Shown here one piece after another: positions 22,596 to 32,016 of a DNA stretch of 37,758 nucleotides. The DNA lies in contig NZ_LT546237.1 in assembly GCF_900078675.2 (NCBI RefSeq), positions 4,207,851 through 4,245,608 of the forward strand, written 5' to 3'. Source of the DNA: Mycobacterium interjectum. GTDB lineage: Bacteria; Actinomycetota; Actinomycetes; Mycobacteriales; Mycobacteriaceae. The first letter of the stretch is position 1. The number at the start of each line of letters is the position of its first letter. The notes under the pieces were generated by a model. It had not been told where the DNA came from. It made no database searches and saw only the letters and a list, made by a program, of their open reading frames with translations. A program made the translations under genes and the position numbers.

Positions 22596-25508
22596 GTGAC
22601 CGAATCCCCGACCACCGTTTCCGGCGCCGCCGCGCCGGACTCCGATGCGCCGCCGCATCGCTACACCGCGGCACTGGCGGGCCGGGTCGAAAGCGCGTGG
22701 CAGGAGAACTGGGCAAAGCTCGGGACGTTCAACGTGGCCAACCCGGTAGGAGACCTGGCTCCCGCCGACGGGACGCCAGTACCCGCCGACAAGCTGTTCG
22801 TGCAGGACATGTTCCCCTACCCGTCGGGCGATGGATTGCACGTCGGCCACCCGTTGGGATACATCGCCACCGACGTCTACGCCCGGTACTTCCGGATGAA
22901 CGGCCATAATGTCCTGCACGCGTTGGGCTTTGACGCCTTCGGGCTGCCGGCCGAGCAGTACGCGGTGCAAACCGGCACGCACCCGCGCACCAGGACCGAG
23001 GCCAACGTCGTCAACTTCAGGCGCCAGCTCGGTCGGCTGGGCCTCGGCCACGACAGCCGGCGCAGCTTCTCCACCACCGACGTCGAGTTCTACAAGTGGA
23101 CCCAGTGGATCTTCCTGCAGATCTACAACGCCTGGTTCGACACCGCCGCCAATAAGGCACGACCGATCGCCGAGTTGGTCGCCGAGTTCGATTCCGGGGC
23201 GCGTCGTCTCGACGATGGGCGGGACTGGGCCGGGCTGTCGGCGGGGGAGCGGGCCGACGTGATCGACGGCCACCGACTCGTCTACCGGGCCGACTCGATG
23301 GTGAATTGGTGCCCCGGGCTGGGCACCGTGCTGGCCAACGAAGAGGTGACCGCCGACGGCCGCAGCGACCGAGGCAACTTCCCGGTATTTCGCAAACGGC
23401 TGCGGCAATGGATGATGCGGATCACCGCCTACGCCGACAGGCTGCTCGACGACCTCGAGGTGCTGGATTGGCCCGATCGGGTAAAGACCATGCAGCGCAA
23501 CTGGATTGGTCGCTCCACGGGCGCGCAGGCGCTGTTCTCGGCGGCTATCTCCAATGGCGAACGACGTGGCTCAAAGGTCGATATCGAGGTATTCACCACT
23601 CGGCCCGACACGCTGTTTGGTGCGACGTACCTGGTGCTGGCCCCCGAGCACGACCTGGTCGACGAACTGGTCGGCACCGCCTGGCCCGACGGCACCGACC
23701 CGCGCTGGACGTACGGTGCCGCCACGCCGGCCGAGGCCGTGGCCGCCTACCGCCGTGCGATCGGCGCGAAGTCAGACCTCGAACGCCAGGAAAGCCGGGA
23801 GAAGACGGGCGTCTTCCTCGGCGGCTACGCCACCAACCCGGCCAACGGAAAACCGGTGCCCGTCTTCATCGCCGATTATGTACTGGCCGGCTACGGCACC
23901 GGGGCGATCATGGCGGTCCCCGGCCATGACCAGCGTGACTGGGACTTCGCCCGGGAGCTGGGCCTGCCGATCGTGGAAGTCATTGCCGGCGGCGATATTA
24001 CGCAGGCCGCGCACGCGGGCGACGGTGTGCTGGTCAACTCCGGCTACCTCGACGGAATGGACGTGGCGGCCGCCAAGCAAGCGATCACCCGCCACCTTCA
24101 CGCCGACGGACGCGGTCGCGCGCGCATCGAATTCAAACTGCGCGACTGGCTTTTCGCGAGACAAAGGTACTGGGGCGAGCCATTTCCGATCGTCTACGAC
24201 GGCGATGGGCGCCCGCATGCGCTCGACGAGGCCGCGCTGCCCGTCGAACTCCCCGATGTCCGCGACTACTCGCCGGTGCTGTTCGACCCGGACGATGCCG
24301 GGAGCGTTCCCGAGCCACCGCTGGCCAAGGCGACCGAGTGGGTACACGTCGAGCTGGATCTGGGTGACGGTCTGAAGCCTTACACCCGCGACACCAACGT
24401 GATGCCCCAGTGGGCCGGCAGCTCATGGTACGAACTGCGCTACACCGATCCGCACAATTCAGAGCGGTTCTGCGCCAAGGAAAACGAGGCGTACTGGATG
24501 GGCCCGCGGCCGGCCGAGTACGGCCCGCAGGACCCTGGCGGGGTCGACCTGTATGTCGGAGGCGCCGAACACGCGGTGCTGCACCTGCTGTATGCGCGGT
24601 TTTGGCACAAGGTGCTCTACGACCTGGGCCACGTCAGTTCGCGCGAGCCGTATCGCCGGCTCATCAACCAGGGCTACATCCAGGCCTTCGCCTACACCGA
24701 CCCGCGGGGGTCATATGTGCCGGCGGACGAGGTGATCGAACGCGGCGGCAGGTTCTTCTACCCGGGCCCCGACGGCGAGATCGAAGTGTCCCAGGAGTTC
24801 GGGAAAATCGGTAAGAGCCTGAAGAACTCGATATCGCCCGACGAGATCTGCGACGAGTACGGCGCGGACACGCTGCGGGTCTACGAGATGTCGATGGGTC
24901 CCCTCGAGGCGTCGCGCCCGTGGGCCACCAAGGACGTCGTCGGCGCGCACCGCTTCCTGCAGCGGGTGTGGCGGCTGGTGATCGACGAGCAGACCGGCGA
25001 AACGCGGGTGGCCGACGGCGCAAGCCATCAACCGCTGGACACGGGCACGCTGCGCGCGCTGCACCGCACTATCGCCGGGGTCTCCGAAGACTATGCGGCA
25101 CTGCGTAATAACACCGCCGTGGCCAAGCTGATCGAGTACACGAACCACCTCACCAAAGAGCACCGCGACGCGGCGCCCCGCGCGGCGGTCGAGCCGCTGG
25201 TGCTCATGCTGGCACCGCTCGCCCCGCACATGGCCGAGGAACTGTGGTCACGGCTGGGCCATAGCGCCCCGCTGGCGCACGGGCCATTCCCGGAGGCGGA
25301 CCCCGCTTACCTCGTCGAAGACACCGTGGAATACCCGGTGCAGGTGAACGGGAAGGTGCGTGGCCGAGTGGTGGTGGCCGCCAACGCCGATGACGATGCG
25401 CTCAAAGCCGCGGCCTTGGCCGACGACAAGGTTCAGGCTTTCCTGTCCGGCGCCACTCCGCGCAAGGTGATCGTGGTGCCCGGCCGGCTCGTCAACCTGG
25501 TCGTTTAG
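22596..25508 (+). CDS. leuS: Leucyl-tRNA synthetase
   Basis: Class Ia synthetase that charges leucine onto tRNA-Leu; 970 residues, against 969 in M. tuberculosis. The HIGH motif appears as HVGH (residues 82-85) in [15 protein letters not shown]. The CP1 editing domain carries [20 protein letters not shown] (the conserved TTRPDT) and [18 protein letters not shown]. The KMSKS motif appears as KIGKS (residues 737-741) in [16 protein letters not shown]. The anticodon-binding helical domain and C-terminal domain follow, ending [13 protein letters not shown] and [18 protein letters not shown]. The GTG at 22596 gives the family N-terminus; upstream in-frame sequence is the mtc28/leuS intergenic region. 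The gene is convergent with the SDR, one base between stops. Confidence 0.97.
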   Translation: MTESPTTVSGAAAPDSDAPPHRYTAALAGRVESAWQENWAKLGTFNVANPVGDLAPADGTPVPADKLFVQDMFPYPSGDGLHVGHPLGYIATDVYARYFRMNGHNVLHALGFDAFGLPAEQYAVQTGTHPRTRTEANVVNFRRQLGRLGLGHDSRRSFSTTDVEFYKWTQWIFLQIYNAWFDTAANKARPIAELVAEFDSGARRLDDGRDWAGLSAGERADVIDGHRLVYRADSMVNWCPGLGTVLANEEVTADGRSDRGNFPVFRKRLRQWMMRITAYADRLLDDLEVLDWPDRVKTMQRNWIGRSTGAQALFSAAISNGERRGSKVDIEVFTTRPDTLFGATYLVLAPEHDLVDELVGTAWPDGTDPRWTYGAATPAEAVAAYRRAIGAKSDLERQESREKTGVFLGGYATNPANGKPVPVFIADYVLAGYGTGAIMAVPGHDQRDWDFARELGLPIVEVIAGGDITQAAHAGDGVLVNSGYLDGMDVAAAKQAITRHLHADGRGRARIEFKLRDWLFARQRYWGEPFPIVYDGDGRPHALDEAALPVELPDVRDYSPVLFDPDDAGSVPEPPLAKATEWVHVELDLGDGLKPYTRDTNVMPQWAGSSWYELRYTDPHNSERFCAKENEAYWMGPRPAEYGPQDPGGVDLYVGGAEHAVLHLLYARFWHKVLYDLGHVSSREPYRRLINQGYIQAFAYTDPRGSYVPADEVIERGGRFFYPGPDGEIEVSQEFGKIGKSLKNSISPDEICDEYGADTLRVYEMSMGPLEASRPWATKDVVGAHRFLQRVWRLVIDEQTGETRVADGASHQPLDTGTLRALHRTIAGVSEDYAALRNNTAVAKLIEYTNHLTKEHRDAAPRAAVEPLVLMLAPLAPHMAEELWSRLGHSAPLAHGPFPEADPAYLVEDTVEYPVQVNGKVRGRVVVAANADDDALKAAALADDKVQAFLSGATPRKVIVVPGRLVNLVV

Positions 25509-25509
25509 G

Positions 25510-26181
25510 TCATCGCTTGCCCGGCCGGAGCACCACCTCGTGGACATGGCCGTCGGGCGGCGTGGCGATCGCGTTGGCGACCGCCGCCGCGACCGTCTCC
25601 GGGCGCAGGAAGTCGGCCGGGTCGTATCGTCCACCTTCGAACGCGACGAGCTCGCGTTGCATCCCGGTGTCGGTACGGCCGGGGTAGATCGTGGTCACGC
25701 GCAAGTCAGGCTCGTCTTCGCGCAACGAGTCGGCGAAGGCCCGCATCGCGAACTTGCTCGCCGAATAGGAGGCCATACTCGGCGAGACCGACTGCCCCGC
25801 ACCGGAATTGATGAATACTACCTGGCCCTTGGCCCGTCGCAGCGCCGGCAGCAACGCCAGCGTCAGTTCCACAACCCCGAAGACGTTCACCGCGAAGGTG
25901 GCGCGCCACTCGTCCACATGGGATTCGGCGACGTGCCCAGGGATGGATACCCCCGCGTTGTGCACCAATACGTCTAGTTCGTCGACGATTTCGCAGCTGG
26001 CCTCGATCTCGTCGGTGTTGGTCAAGTCCAGCGGAAAAGTGGTAGCGCCGAGCCGTTCCGCGACGGCGTCGAGCCGATCTGAGGGCCTGCCCGCCAGCAG
26101 CAGGGTGTGTGTTTCCGACAGCGCTGTGGCGATAGCGGATCCGATACCGCCGCTCGCGCCCGTAATGAGTGCGGTGGGCAT
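25510..26181 (-). CDS. Short-chain dehydrogenase/reductase
   Basis: Classical NAD(P)-dependent SDR of 223 residues. The nucleotide-binding TGASGGIG is at residues 7-14, the structural NAG is in LDVLVHNAGVS, the catalytic Ser is in FINSGAGQSV and the YxxxK is in YSASKFAM, so the active site is complete. The GRP in LLLAGRPSDRL just after strand 2 is compatible with NADP. The substrate is unknown. The ATG at 26181 is preceded by TACGCT 7 bases upstream, a possible leaderless -10. It lies 60 bases downstream of the MarR gene on the same strand. I do not recall this gene at the equivalent place in M. tuberculosis. Confidence 0.9.
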   Translation of the reverse strand: MPTALITGASGGIGSAIATALSETHTLLLAGRPSDRLDAVAERLGATTFPLDLTNTDEIEASCEIVDELDVLVHNAGVSIPGHVAESHVDEWRATFAVNVFGVVELTLALLPALRRAKGQVVFINSGAGQSVSPSMASYSASKFAMRAFADSLREDEPDLRVTTIYPGRTDTGMQRELVAFEGGRYDPADFLRPETVAAAVANAIATPPDGHVHEVVLRPGKR

Positions 26182-26241
26182 GCCACCTAGCGTACGGGAA
26201 GCCTACCGAGCCTTACCAATTGCGTTGCAGACCAGTCGCTT

Positions 26242-26739
26242 TCACGCCTGCTTGCGCGCAGGTGGCTCTCCGGCCGGGCCCGATTCGCCGGAGGCCAGGC
26301 GTTCCAGCGGCGCCAGCGCCTTCGTCAGCGTGTTCAGGTCGGACTCGGGAAGCTGACTGAGCATCGCGGCCAGCGCGGCATGCCGGTTGGCCAGGGATTC
26401 GGCGTGCACGGCCCGTCCTCGGGGCGTGATGTCGACCAGCACCGCACGCAGGTCCGACGGGTCGCGCGAGCGTTTTACCAGCCCGATCTTTTCCAGTCGG
26501 CGGATCGCCACAGTCGTGGTGGGCGTCCGTACCCGTTCGTGCGCGGCCAGGTCGGTCATCCGGATGGGGCCCTGATCGAGCAGGGTGATCAAGATGGACA
26601 GCTGCGCCAGGGTCAGCTCGCCGGCCACGACGCCGCTCGGGTCCCCGCGGCGAAGGATCGAAAACAATTTGGACAGCGCACGGTGCAACCCTTCCGCAAG
26701 CTCTTTTACCTCGGGCGCGGTGGATTCGCTGTCCGCCAT
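26242..26739 (-). CDS. MarR-family transcriptional regulator (Rv0042c orthologue)
   Basis: A 165-residue winged-helix regulator. The MarR core is clear: ELTLAQLSILITLLDQGPIR, then MTDLAAHERVRTPTTTVAIR as the DNA-reading helix, and RLEKIGLVKRSRDPSDLRAV plus LVDITPRGRAVHAES as the beta wing, with the conserved D-x-D/R positions. The helix at each end forms the dimer interface. The ATG at 26739 follows TAGACT (26748-26753) by 8 bases, a leaderless-type arrangement; a TTG at 26775 is an unlikely alternative. It lies 75 bases downstream of the importer ATPase gene and may control that importer or itself through the palindrome in between. Confidence 0.9.
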   Translation of the reverse strand: MADSESTAPEVKELAEGLHRALSKLFSILRRGDPSGVVAGELTLAQLSILITLLDQGPIRMTDLAAHERVRTPTTTVAIRRLEKIGLVKRSRDPSDLRAVLVDITPRGRAVHAESLANRHAALAAMLSQLPESDLNTLTKALAPLERLASGESGPAGEPPARKQA

Positions 26740-26795
26740 AAGTCGGCAGTCTAACCCGATATGGGTGGCGGACAAGGTAGCTATACCGGACTAAC

Positions 26796-26809
26796 CCCGA
26801 CTAGTTGGG
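26796..26809. promoter_or_regulatory. Palindrome CCCGACTAGTTGGG upstream of the MarR gene
   Basis: A 14-base near-perfect palindrome (one mismatched pair) centred on ACTAGT lies between the ATPase stop and the MarR start, about 45 bases upstream of the likely MarR -10. Size and symmetry suit a MarR dimer site and autoregulation. GGTA-N4-TACC at about 26777-26788 is a second small dyad beside it. There is no experimental support. Confidence 0.4.
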
Positions 26810-26814
26810 AACTG

Positions 26815-27564
26815 TCATAGCACTTGGGAAAGGAATCGCTGTAGCCGCTCGGTTTTTGCGGCTCCGAATATCTGCTCGGGAGGCCCGGATTCCACGTCCT
26901 TGCCGCGATCCATGAATACGACGGTGTCGGATGCCGACCGGGCGAAACCCATTTCGTGCGTCACGACCACCATGGTCATGCCGTCGGCGCCGAGGTCGGC
27001 GATCAGTTGCAGAATCCCCTTGACCATTTCGGGATCCAGCGCCGAGGTCGCCTCGTCGAAGAACATCACCTGGGGGGCCATCGCAAGCGCGCGTGCGATG
27101 GCGACCCGCTGTTGTTGACCGCCCGACAGGGTGCCGGGGCGGGCATCGGCCTTATGCTTCAGGCCAACTCGGTCCAGCTGGGCCAGCGCCAGCTCGCGGG
27201 CCGTATCGGCGGGCAGCCGGTGCAGCTTGGACGGCGCCAACGCAACGTTTTTCAGCACGGACAGATGCGGAAAGAGATTGAATTGCTGGAACACCATGCC
27301 GATGCGCTGACGCAGCTTGTTGGGATCGTCGCGTAACACCGACCGGCCGTCCAACAGGATGTCGCCGCTGTCCGGCTCGTGCAGTCGGTTCAGGGTGCGC
27401 AGCAGCGTCGATTTGCCCGAGCCGGACGGCCCGATGATGGCGATCGTGCTGCCTGCGGGAGCCTCGACATTCACCCCGCGTAGCACCGGGTTGCCGCCGA
27501 GGGTTTGATGAATATCCTTGGCCACCAGCGATACCGACGCGCGCCTCAGGGCCCCGGCGGTCAC
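26815..27564 (-). CDS. Polar amino acid ABC transporter ATP-binding protein (GlnQ-like)
   Basis: ATPase of a PAAT-type importer, 249 residues. All nucleotide-binding motifs are intact: Walker A GPSGSGKST, Q-loop MVFQQFNLFPHLSVL, signature LSGGQQQR, Walker B VMFFDEATSALDPE, and the switch His in VVVTHEMGFA. QFNLFPH and the D-loop SALDPE are typical of glutamine/histidine importer ATPases. The GTG at 27564 overlaps the stop of the binding-protein/permease gene (GTGA), so the two are translated as a pair and together form a complete importer. Confidence 0.95.
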   Translation of the reverse strand: MTAGALRRASVSLVAKDIHQTLGGNPVLRGVNVEAPAGSTIAIIGPSGSGKSTLLRTLNRLHEPDSGDILLDGRSVLRDDPNKLRQRIGMVFQQFNLFPHLSVLKNVALAPSKLHRLPADTARELALAQLDRVGLKHKADARPGTLSGGQQQRVAIARALAMAPQVMFFDEATSALDPEMVKGILQLIADLGADGMTMVVVTHEMGFARSASDTVVFMDRGKDVESGPPEQIFGAAKTERLQRFLSQVL

Positions 27565-29366
27565 GTGATCTCGTGGCCGAACTTGGTCGCCAGCATGGCG
27601 GCGTGGTCGTCGGGCTCGGCGGCGCCACGGCCGCGGCGAAGCCGGGTGTCGATGTAGTTGACCAAGTGGGTGAGGGGAATGGTCAGAATCAGGTAGAACA
27701 GGCCGGCGGCCACCAACGGCGACAGGCTGCCGGTCTGCGCGTTGAGGTCACGACCGACCTGGAACAGCTCGCGCTGTTGGGCAACCAGGCCCAGGAAGTA
27801 CACCAGCGCGGAGGCCTTCAACAGCCCGATGGCCTGATTGACGAGTGCCGGCAGCACCCGCCGGATTCCCTGCGGCACCACCACCAGACGCATCGCGGCC
27901 GGGTAGCTGAAGCCGAGGGCGCGGGAGGCTTCGAGTTGGCCGGGATCGACGCTCTGGATGCCCGAGCGCAGGATCTCGCCGATGTAGGCGGCGGCCATCA
28001 ATCCCAGCGCGGCGATACCCAATGGATAGGGATTCTTGTTGGTCAGCCCGCCCACCAACGGCCCGACGCCCATGCCGATGAGCAGGATGATCACCACTTC
28101 GGGGAGCCCGCGGAAGATGTCGGTGTACATCCGCGCCGGCCAGCGCAGCCAGCGCGACCGCGAAAGCCCGGCCATCGCGAGCACCATCCCCAGTGCCAGG
28201 CCGATGACGAGGGCGCTGTTCGTCAGGATCAACGTATTGGGCAACCCGACGGTCAATAGCGCGGGAATGGCTTGTCGATACAGCTCCCAGTCGAAGAAGG
28301 ACTCGCGCAACTGCGCCAGCGTCGACATCGGCGCGCCCGGGCCGGCCGACTCCCGGTGGTGGCGCGCGGCGATCGCGGCGAAGTCCGGTAGGTGGGGGGC
28401 GGGTGCGGCCTTCGAGCCGGGTTTCCAGCCGGGCGGCAGGGGCCGCGGCACCCACTGGCAGTAGAGGTTGGCCCAGGTGCCGTCGGCGATGACGGCGTCG
28501 AGCCCGGAATTCAACGCAGCGACCAGCGGCGGGTTGTCTTTGGCGACCGCGAAGGCCACGAAATTGCCTGGGCTGAAAGTGTTCGCGACCACCACCGCCG
28601 GATCGCCGGGCCGTATCACGGTCGACGCCAGCGTCCCGGGCGCCACCCACGCGTCGATCTGGCGCGTCTTGACGGCGGCGTACAACGTGGCGAAGCCGGG
28701 ATACTTCACCGGTTGCAGGTGCAACGTGTCGACGACGTACGACTCCTCCACGGTGCCCTGGACCACGCCGATGCGCTGGCCGGCGGCGAGATCGCTGAAC
28801 TTGTGGATCGCCGAGCCGGGGGGCACCACCAGCGAGTAGAAGCCGAAGTCGTAGCCGTTGGTAAACGACACCGTGCGGCGACGCGCCTCGGTGGCTTTCA
28901 CCGACGCGGAGCCGACGTCGAAGCGCCGGGACGCCACCTGGGCGAGCAGCGCGGAGAAGTCCGTGCTGGCGAAGCGGACTTGCAGCCCGAGCTTGCCGGC
29001 GATGGCGCGCAACAGCTGGTTGTCGAAGCCGCTGAATTCCCCTGTCGGGTTGATGCAGATGTTCGGCGGGGCGTCGGACAGGGTGCCGACCGTGAGGACG
29101 CCCGGCGTCCCGAGGCCCAGCGCGTCGACGTTGATCGAGCCGAGCGGTTCGACGGATGCCGTGGTGTCAACGTCATCGTGACCCGCGCCGGGTGTCTCGG
29201 TCAGATCGCTGGGCAAGGTCCGCGCGCTCTCCAGGCCCCCGGGCGCGCATTGGTTCCAGTCGGCCGCGGCGGGGACAGCCGGCGTCAGGCCGCAGACCAT
29301 CAGCATCGTCGTGGCCAGTGCGAAGAGCTTTCGGCGCTTGGTACGCCGGTCCAGGCGCGAACTCAT
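27561..29366 (-). CDS. Fused substrate-binding protein/permease of a polar amino acid ABC importer
   Basis: A single 601-residue protein joining two subunits. Residues 1-37 are a Sec signal (KLFALATTMLMVCGLTPAVP, then AAA). A solute-binding domain (about 90-310) follows, with LTVGTLSDAPPNICINPTGE, FSGFDNQLLRAIAGKLGLQV and FDVGSASVKATEARRRTVSF, as in family-3 amino acid receptors. A Pro-rich linker leads to the permease (about 360-580) with several helices and the EAA-type loop EASRALGFSYPAAMRLVVVP that contacts the ATPase. The domain order matches GlnP of lactic acid bacteria, but with one binding domain. The start is ATG 29366 (a GTG lies one codon earlier), preceded by TACGGT 7 bases upstream. 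The ligand is probably an amino acid; which one is unknown. Confidence 0.93.
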   Translation of the reverse strand: MSSRLDRRTKRRKLFALATTMLMVCGLTPAVPAAADWNQCAPGGLESARTLPSDLTETPGAGHDDVDTTASVEPLGSINVDALGLGTPGVLTVGTLSDAPPNICINPTGEFSGFDNQLLRAIAGKLGLQVRFASTDFSALLAQVASRRFDVGSASVKATEARRRTVSFTNGYDFGFYSLVVPPGSAIHKFSDLAAGQRIGVVQGTVEESYVVDTLHLQPVKYPGFATLYAAVKTRQIDAWVAPGTLASTVIRPGDPAVVVANTFSPGNFVAFAVAKDNPPLVAALNSGLDAVIADGTWANLYCQWVPRPLPPGWKPGSKAAPAPHLPDFAAIAARHHRESAGPGAPMSTLAQLRESFFDWELYRQAIPALLTVGLPNTLILTNSALVIGLALGMVLAMAGLSRSRWLRWPARMYTDIFRGLPEVVIILLIGMGVGPLVGGLTNKNPYPLGIAALGLMAAAYIGEILRSGIQSVDPGQLEASRALGFSYPAAMRLVVVPQGIRRVLPALVNQAIGLLKASALVYFLGLVAQQRELFQVGRDLNAQTGSLSPLVAAGLFYLILTIPLTHLVNYIDTRLRRGRGAAEPDDHAAMLATKFGHEIT

Positions 29367-29414
29367 CACGGCTACCGTATCGGCAGTCCGGCGACGCGGC
29401 GCGTCAAAGCGGCT

Positions 29415-30146
29415 TTAGAAAGCGATCGACGGCTCGCCGAGGGCGGCTTCGGCGCCGGCGAAGACCTGGGGCACAACCTGGCCGATGTCGTCGGGTGCGG
29501 CGAACACCCTGCGCCGAAACAGCTCCGCCAGCATGGTTTGGGCCATCAGGTTGGACCGCCCGACGCACGCGGCCCGCGCGGCCTCGGGGTCACGCCGGTG
29601 TATCGCGGACGTCTCGTCCTCGTAGAACGGCAACATGTCGTCGCGGCTGCACTGGTATGTCATCCAGAACACCCGGGGGATGAGGTTTTGCGACGCGCGG
29701 ATTGTGGCGTGCAGCCGCGGTCCCGCGTACTCCTCGTTGATCGTGCGCCGATATTCGCCGGCGATCTCCGAGAAGGCCCGGGATTCCTTCGCGGAGCGCA
29801 GCGATCGCATGAGCGCATCGAGTTCTCCCAGAATCCGCGGCGTGGGGTTGGTGGCCGCGCGCGCCGAGGCGATCCCGTTGAGCACGCCATCGAGTTCGTG
29901 GTGCTCGAGGACGGTGGCCTCGTCGAAGCGCTCGACGAACGCGCCCCGGTGATAACGGGTGGACACGATGCCGTCGTGTTCGAGTTGGACCAGCGCCTCT
30001 TGGATCGGGACGCGGCTGACCCCGAGCCCGACGGCGATCTCGTTACGGTCGACGCGGTCGCCGCTGCGCAGTTTCCCCGTCAGCACCAGGTTGAGGATGT
30101 GCGAAACAACCTGATCTTTTTCTTTGACCCCGTATTTCTTTGGCAT
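29415..30146 (-). CDS. GntR-family transcriptional regulator, FCD subgroup (Rv0043c orthologue)
   Basis: A 243-residue regulator. The N-terminal winged helix (about residues 8-75) reads [20 protein letters not shown], then [20 protein letters not shown] and [20 protein letters not shown], which is typical of GntR. The C-terminal helical FCD-like domain has acidic and His residues ([39 protein letters not shown]) that may bind a metal and an organic-acid ligand. The ATG at 30146 is the first good start. It is the first gene on the minus strand before the importer, 48 bases away, so it may control the importer; its own upstream gap is 130 bases. Confidence 0.9.
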   Translation of the reverse strand: MPKKYGVKEKDQVVSHILNLVLTGKLRSGDRVDRNEIAVGLGVSRVPIQEALVQLEHDGIVSTRYHRGAFVERFDEATVLEHHELDGVLNGIASARAATNPTPRILGELDALMRSLRSAKESRAFSEIAGEYRRTINEEYAGPRLHATIRASQNLIPRVFWMTYQCSRDDMLPFYEDETSAIHRRDPEAARAACVGRSNLMAQTMLAELFRRRVFAAPDDIGQVVPQVFAGAEAALGEPSIAF

Positions 30147-30276
30147 CCGTTTCTTGAGTGCCTTTCAATACCGTCAAACCGCTTCGGCCATCTAGCGCAG
30201 AGAGTTTCTCATGTCTTGGCGCGCAACTACAGATGTTTGGCGGATGAATCGGAGACAAACGCGGCTCGACCCGTTG

Positions 30277-31071
30277 TCAGCGACAATCGCGCCACTTGCA
30301 CAACTCCTGCGCGGCGGTCAGGTCATAGTCGGGGCCATCGCAACCGACGGTCAGCAGCGTGACGCCCAGGCCCACCAGCTTTTCGGCGTTGGCGACCAGA
30401 CCGCCGCCCGCTATTGCCCCGTTGACCGCGGCCGAGCGTTCGATGCCGGCCGGGTCGCGGCCGACGTCGGCGCAGTGCCGTTCCAGAACGGCCGACTTCG
30501 CCGGAAACTCGTCGGCGGAGGTGAAGCTGTGCCATAGGTCGGCGTGCTCCGCCACCAGCCGCAGGGTCTTGCGTTCGCCCCCGCCGCCGATGAGGACCGG
30601 GATGTCTCGGGTCGGCCCCGGGTTCAGCCTGGCCAGTCGCGCCTTGATCCGTGGCATCGCGGCCGCCAGGTCGTCCAGCCGGCTACCGGCGGTCCCGAAT
30701 TCGTAGCCGTATTCGTCGTAATCCTTTTGCTTCCAGCCGGAACCGATGCCCAGGACGAGCCGGCCGTCCGAGATGTGCTCGACGGTGCGCGCCATGTCGG
30801 CGAGCAGTTCCGGGTTGCGGTAGGAGTTGCACGTCACCAGCGCACCGATCTGGATGCGAGACGTTTGTTCGGCCCAGGCCCCGAGCATGGTCCAGCATTC
30901 GAAATGAGGACCGTCGGGATCGCCGTAGAGCGGAAAGAAGTGGTCCCAGTTGAAAACGATGTCGACGCCGATGTCTTCGCAGCGGCGAACGGCGCCGCGT
31001 ATCTGGGGGTAGTGCGGGGCGTGCTGCGGCTGCAATTGCACGCCGATGCGAATGGGGCGGTCAGGATGCAT
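30277..31071 (-). CDS. F420-dependent LLM-class oxidoreductase (Rv0044c orthologue)
   Basis: Luciferase-like monooxygenase-fold enzyme, 264 residues, of the TIGR03619/F420 group. IRIGVQLQPQHAPHYPQIRG opens the barrel, then come DIVFNWDHFFPLYGDPDGPH, RIQIGALVTCNSYRNPELLA and VEHISDGRLVLGIGSGWKQK, the last being the classical LLM cofactor-site signature. IPVLIGGGGERKTLRLVAEH follows near the C-terminal half. The substrate is unknown. The ATG at 31071 is 15 bases downstream of the hydrolase stop. A short palindrome TTGTC-AGC-GACAA (30274-30286) overlaps the stop codon. It is the last gene of the long minus-strand operon that begins at 36338. Confidence 0.9.
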   Translation of the reverse strand: MHPDRPIRIGVQLQPQHAPHYPQIRGAVRRCEDIGVDIVFNWDHFFPLYGDPDGPHFECWTMLGAWAEQTSRIQIGALVTCNSYRNPELLADMARTVEHISDGRLVLGIGSGWKQKDYDEYGYEFGTAGSRLDDLAAAMPRIKARLARLNPGPTRDIPVLIGGGGERKTLRLVAEHADLWHSFTSADEFPAKSAVLERHCADVGRDPAGIERSAAVNGAIAGGGLVANAEKLVGLGVTLLTVGCDGPDYDLTAAQELCKWRDCR

Positions 31072-31086
31072 AGCACCACCGTAGGC

Positions 31087-32001
31087 TCAGTGCGAGTCGA
31101 GCACCCCGCGCAGGAGGTCGATCAGGGCGCGCGGTTGGTCGCTTTGCACGGAATGACCCGAATTCTCGACGACGTGCGCCGTGCGGAAATTGGTTGCGCG
31201 CCTGCCGAGTTCGGCCGCGTCGTCGTCGGTGACGAAGCCCGACGAGCCGCCGCGGATCAGGGTGATGGGCGCGGACAGGCTGTCGACGTCGTCCCACAGG
31301 CCGTCGAAGTCGGGAAATTTGCGGATGGCGTCGTAGCGCCACGTCCACTTGCCGTTGTCGAGCCGGCGGGAATTGTGGAAGACGCCGCGCCGCAGGGCTT
31401 TCACCTCGCGGTGTGGTGCGGCGGCGGTGGTCAGGTCGAGCATGGCCTGGAAGCTGTCAAACTCCCGCTCGCCGTGCATCAACGCCACCGTGCCTTGCTG
31501 CTCCTTGGTCATCTCGGAGTGTCGTTGCAGCGCCGACGGGGTGACGTCGATCAGGACGAGGTCATTGACCAGCTCCGGGGCGATCGCCCCCAGCCGAATC
31601 GCGGTCAACCCGCCCAGCGACATGCCCACCACGAGATCGGCGCTTGACGCGTGCTCGCGCAGCGCGGGCAGCAGGGCATCGGCGTTGAGCTGCGGCGAGT
31701 AGTCGCCGTCCTCGCGCCATGCCGAATGCCCGTGCCCGGGCAGGTCCACGGCCAGTGCCGGCGCCCCGAGGCCGACGATGACGGTGTCCCAGGTGTGCGC
31801 GTTTTGCCCGCCGCCATGCAGGAAGACGACGCGCGGGGGAGTGACGCCCCAGCGCAGCGCGCTGATCCTGGTGGCCGCCGGGCCCGACTCGACCCGCTCC
31901 ACGTCGGGCGGTGGCCCCGCAACACCGGCCTGTTCGGCGTTTTCGGACAGCAGCGAGAACTCGGATAATCCGGCCAGGTCGTGTTCGGGGATCGCACTCA
32001 C
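31087..32001 (-). CDS. Alpha/beta hydrolase, Rv0045c-type esterase
   Basis: A 304-residue hydrolase of the alpha/beta fold. The oxyanion-hole stretch is VVFLHGGGQNAHTWDTV, the nucleophile elbow is VVGMSLGGLTAI with Ser in GMSLG, and the acid and His of the triad are expected in LIRGGSSGFVTDDDA and VVENSGHSVQSDQPR. The M. tuberculosis orthologue has a solved structure and prefers short-chain esters. LPGHGHSAWREDGDYS is the usual second loop of the family. The GTG at 32001 is used because no earlier in-frame start exists before the previous gene's stop, 15 bases away. The gene sits inside the oxidoreductase/sulfotransferase operon. Confidence 0.92.
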   Translation of the reverse strand: MSAIPEHDLAGLSEFSLLSENAEQAGVAGPPPDVERVESGPAATRISALRWGVTPPRVVFLHGGGQNAHTWDTVIVGLGAPALAVDLPGHGHSAWREDGDYSPQLNADALLPALREHASSADLVVGMSLGGLTAIRLGAIAPELVNDLVLIDVTPSALQRHSEMTKEQQGTVALMHGEREFDSFQAMLDLTTAAAPHREVKALRRGVFHNSRRLDNGKWTWRYDAIRKFPDFDGLWDDVDSLSAPITLIRGGSSGFVTDDDAAELGRRATNFRTAHVVENSGHSVQSDQPRALIDLLRGVLDSH

Positions 32002-32016
32002 GGATCCACCATAGGA

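Noticed and set aside
30274..30286. TTGTC-AGC-GACAA palindrome at the end of the Rv0044c-type gene as a terminator or operator
   Set aside because: The 5-bp arms overlap the stop codon, and chance matches of this size are expected in the window.
28392..30362. 656-residue open frame on the plus strand over the importer and GntR genes
   Set aside because: It runs antisense through two real genes and an intergenic gap, has an Arg/Gly/Asp/Val composition typical of shadow frames and no domain pattern.
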